Shown here piece after piece: positions 50,035-50,102 of a stretch of 50,102 nucleotides of DNA. The notes under the pieces were generated by a model that was not told the DNA's origin, searched no databases, and was given only the letters and a program-made list of their open reading frames with translations. The stretch comes from Phycisphaerae bacterium (GTDB taxonomy: Bacteria > Planctomycetota > Phycisphaerae > Phycisphaerales > SM1A02), in assembly GCA_016795035.1 (NCBI GenBank), contig JAEUIT010000023.1:1-50102 (forward strand), written 5' to 3'. The number at the start of each line of letters is the position of its first letter. Position 1 is the stretch's first letter. A program made the translations under genes and the position numbers.

Positions 50035-50102
50035 ATGCCCACGGAACCCGCCAACGTCACGCTCCTTCTGCACGCCGCCTCGTCGGGCGATCGACGCGAT
50101 CT
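50035..50102 (+). CDS. ECF sigma factor, first 22 codons (3' cut by window end)
   Basis: The frame from ATG 50035 encodes MPTEPANVTLLLHAASSGDR followed by RD and leaves the window. This matches the start of planctomycete kinase-associated ECF factors (compare VTQLVLAMNGGDESAR in the gene at 42776-43360). It is divergent from the FG-GAP protein gene. The identification rests on only 22 residues. Confidence 0.6.
   Translation, partial: MPTEPANVTLLLHAASSGDRRD

Overview
The window is GC-rich bacterial DNA, most likely from a planctomycete, probably of the Phycisphaerae. The evidence is indirect. It holds two complete ECF sigma factors of the type that sits beside Ser/Thr kinases, plus the first codons of a third. 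It has three very large Ser/Thr kinases fused to TPR, WD40, sulfatase-modifying, hydrolase or transglutaminase-like modules. It also has secreted proteins ending in dockerin-like D-x-D/N-G-D-G tails with LGAW signatures, an arrangement common in that group. I see no rRNA, tRNA or CRISPR array.

Layout. (1) 1-4604, + strand: a nitrate-reduction operon entered in its middle, with a molybdopterin nitrate reductase-like catalytic subunit (5' end missing), a four-cluster ferredoxin subunit, a Rieske protein, a small membrane protein and a NarK-type transporter. (2) 4638-5440: two divergent hemerythrin-like genes, the second cut off abruptly. (3) 5441-7872: a three-gene, tightly overlapping cassette of different character (methyltransferase, DUF115-like protein, and a Ser/Gly-rich protein carrying a Hint domain), possibly phage-derived. 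(4) 7878-19080, - strand: a copper/silver efflux operon with a Cys/His-rich small protein, an RND adaptor, an RND pump, a multi-site metal-binding protein, an outer-membrane factor and a CopA-type ATPase. (5) 19608-24788, - strand: a HAF-repeat secreted protein, an ECF sigma factor and a TPR kinase in one compact operon. (6) 25084-27658: a degraded kinase fragment, a DUF4209/HEPN-like gene, and a gene-poor stretch with a duplicated non-coding block. (7) 27659-33994: a CIA30-fasciclin protein, a kinase-FGE-hydrolase fusion, and a double retropepsin. (8) 34080-35215: a dense array of about 30 copies of a short degenerate repeat. (9) 35244-37566: GrpB, a thioredoxin-reductase-like flavoprotein, and a hypothetical gene. 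(10) 37603-50102: a 1,687-residue kinase-WD40-transglutaminase-like protein with its ECF factor, a C-type lectin protein, an alpha/beta hydrolase, a papain-like peptidase, an FG-GAP protein, and the first codons of another ECF factor.

How it works together. The nitrate genes look like uptake plus reduction with an unusual electron-transfer chain. The copper operon covers both the periplasm-to-outside route (RND/TolC) and the cytoplasm-to-periplasm route (P-type ATPase). In the right half, each ECF locus sits next to a gene for a secreted surface-type protein, so I infer signalling units that couple an ECF factor, a kinase and an exported protein.

The most intriguing unexplained signal is the repeat family with core GCGCACNGGTGTGGCCAC. 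It forms the array at 34.1-35.2 kb, and related copies, all in the same orientation, occur near 25.0 and 29.5 kb. The abrupt join near 5440 deserves checking as either an insertion boundary or an assembly artefact.
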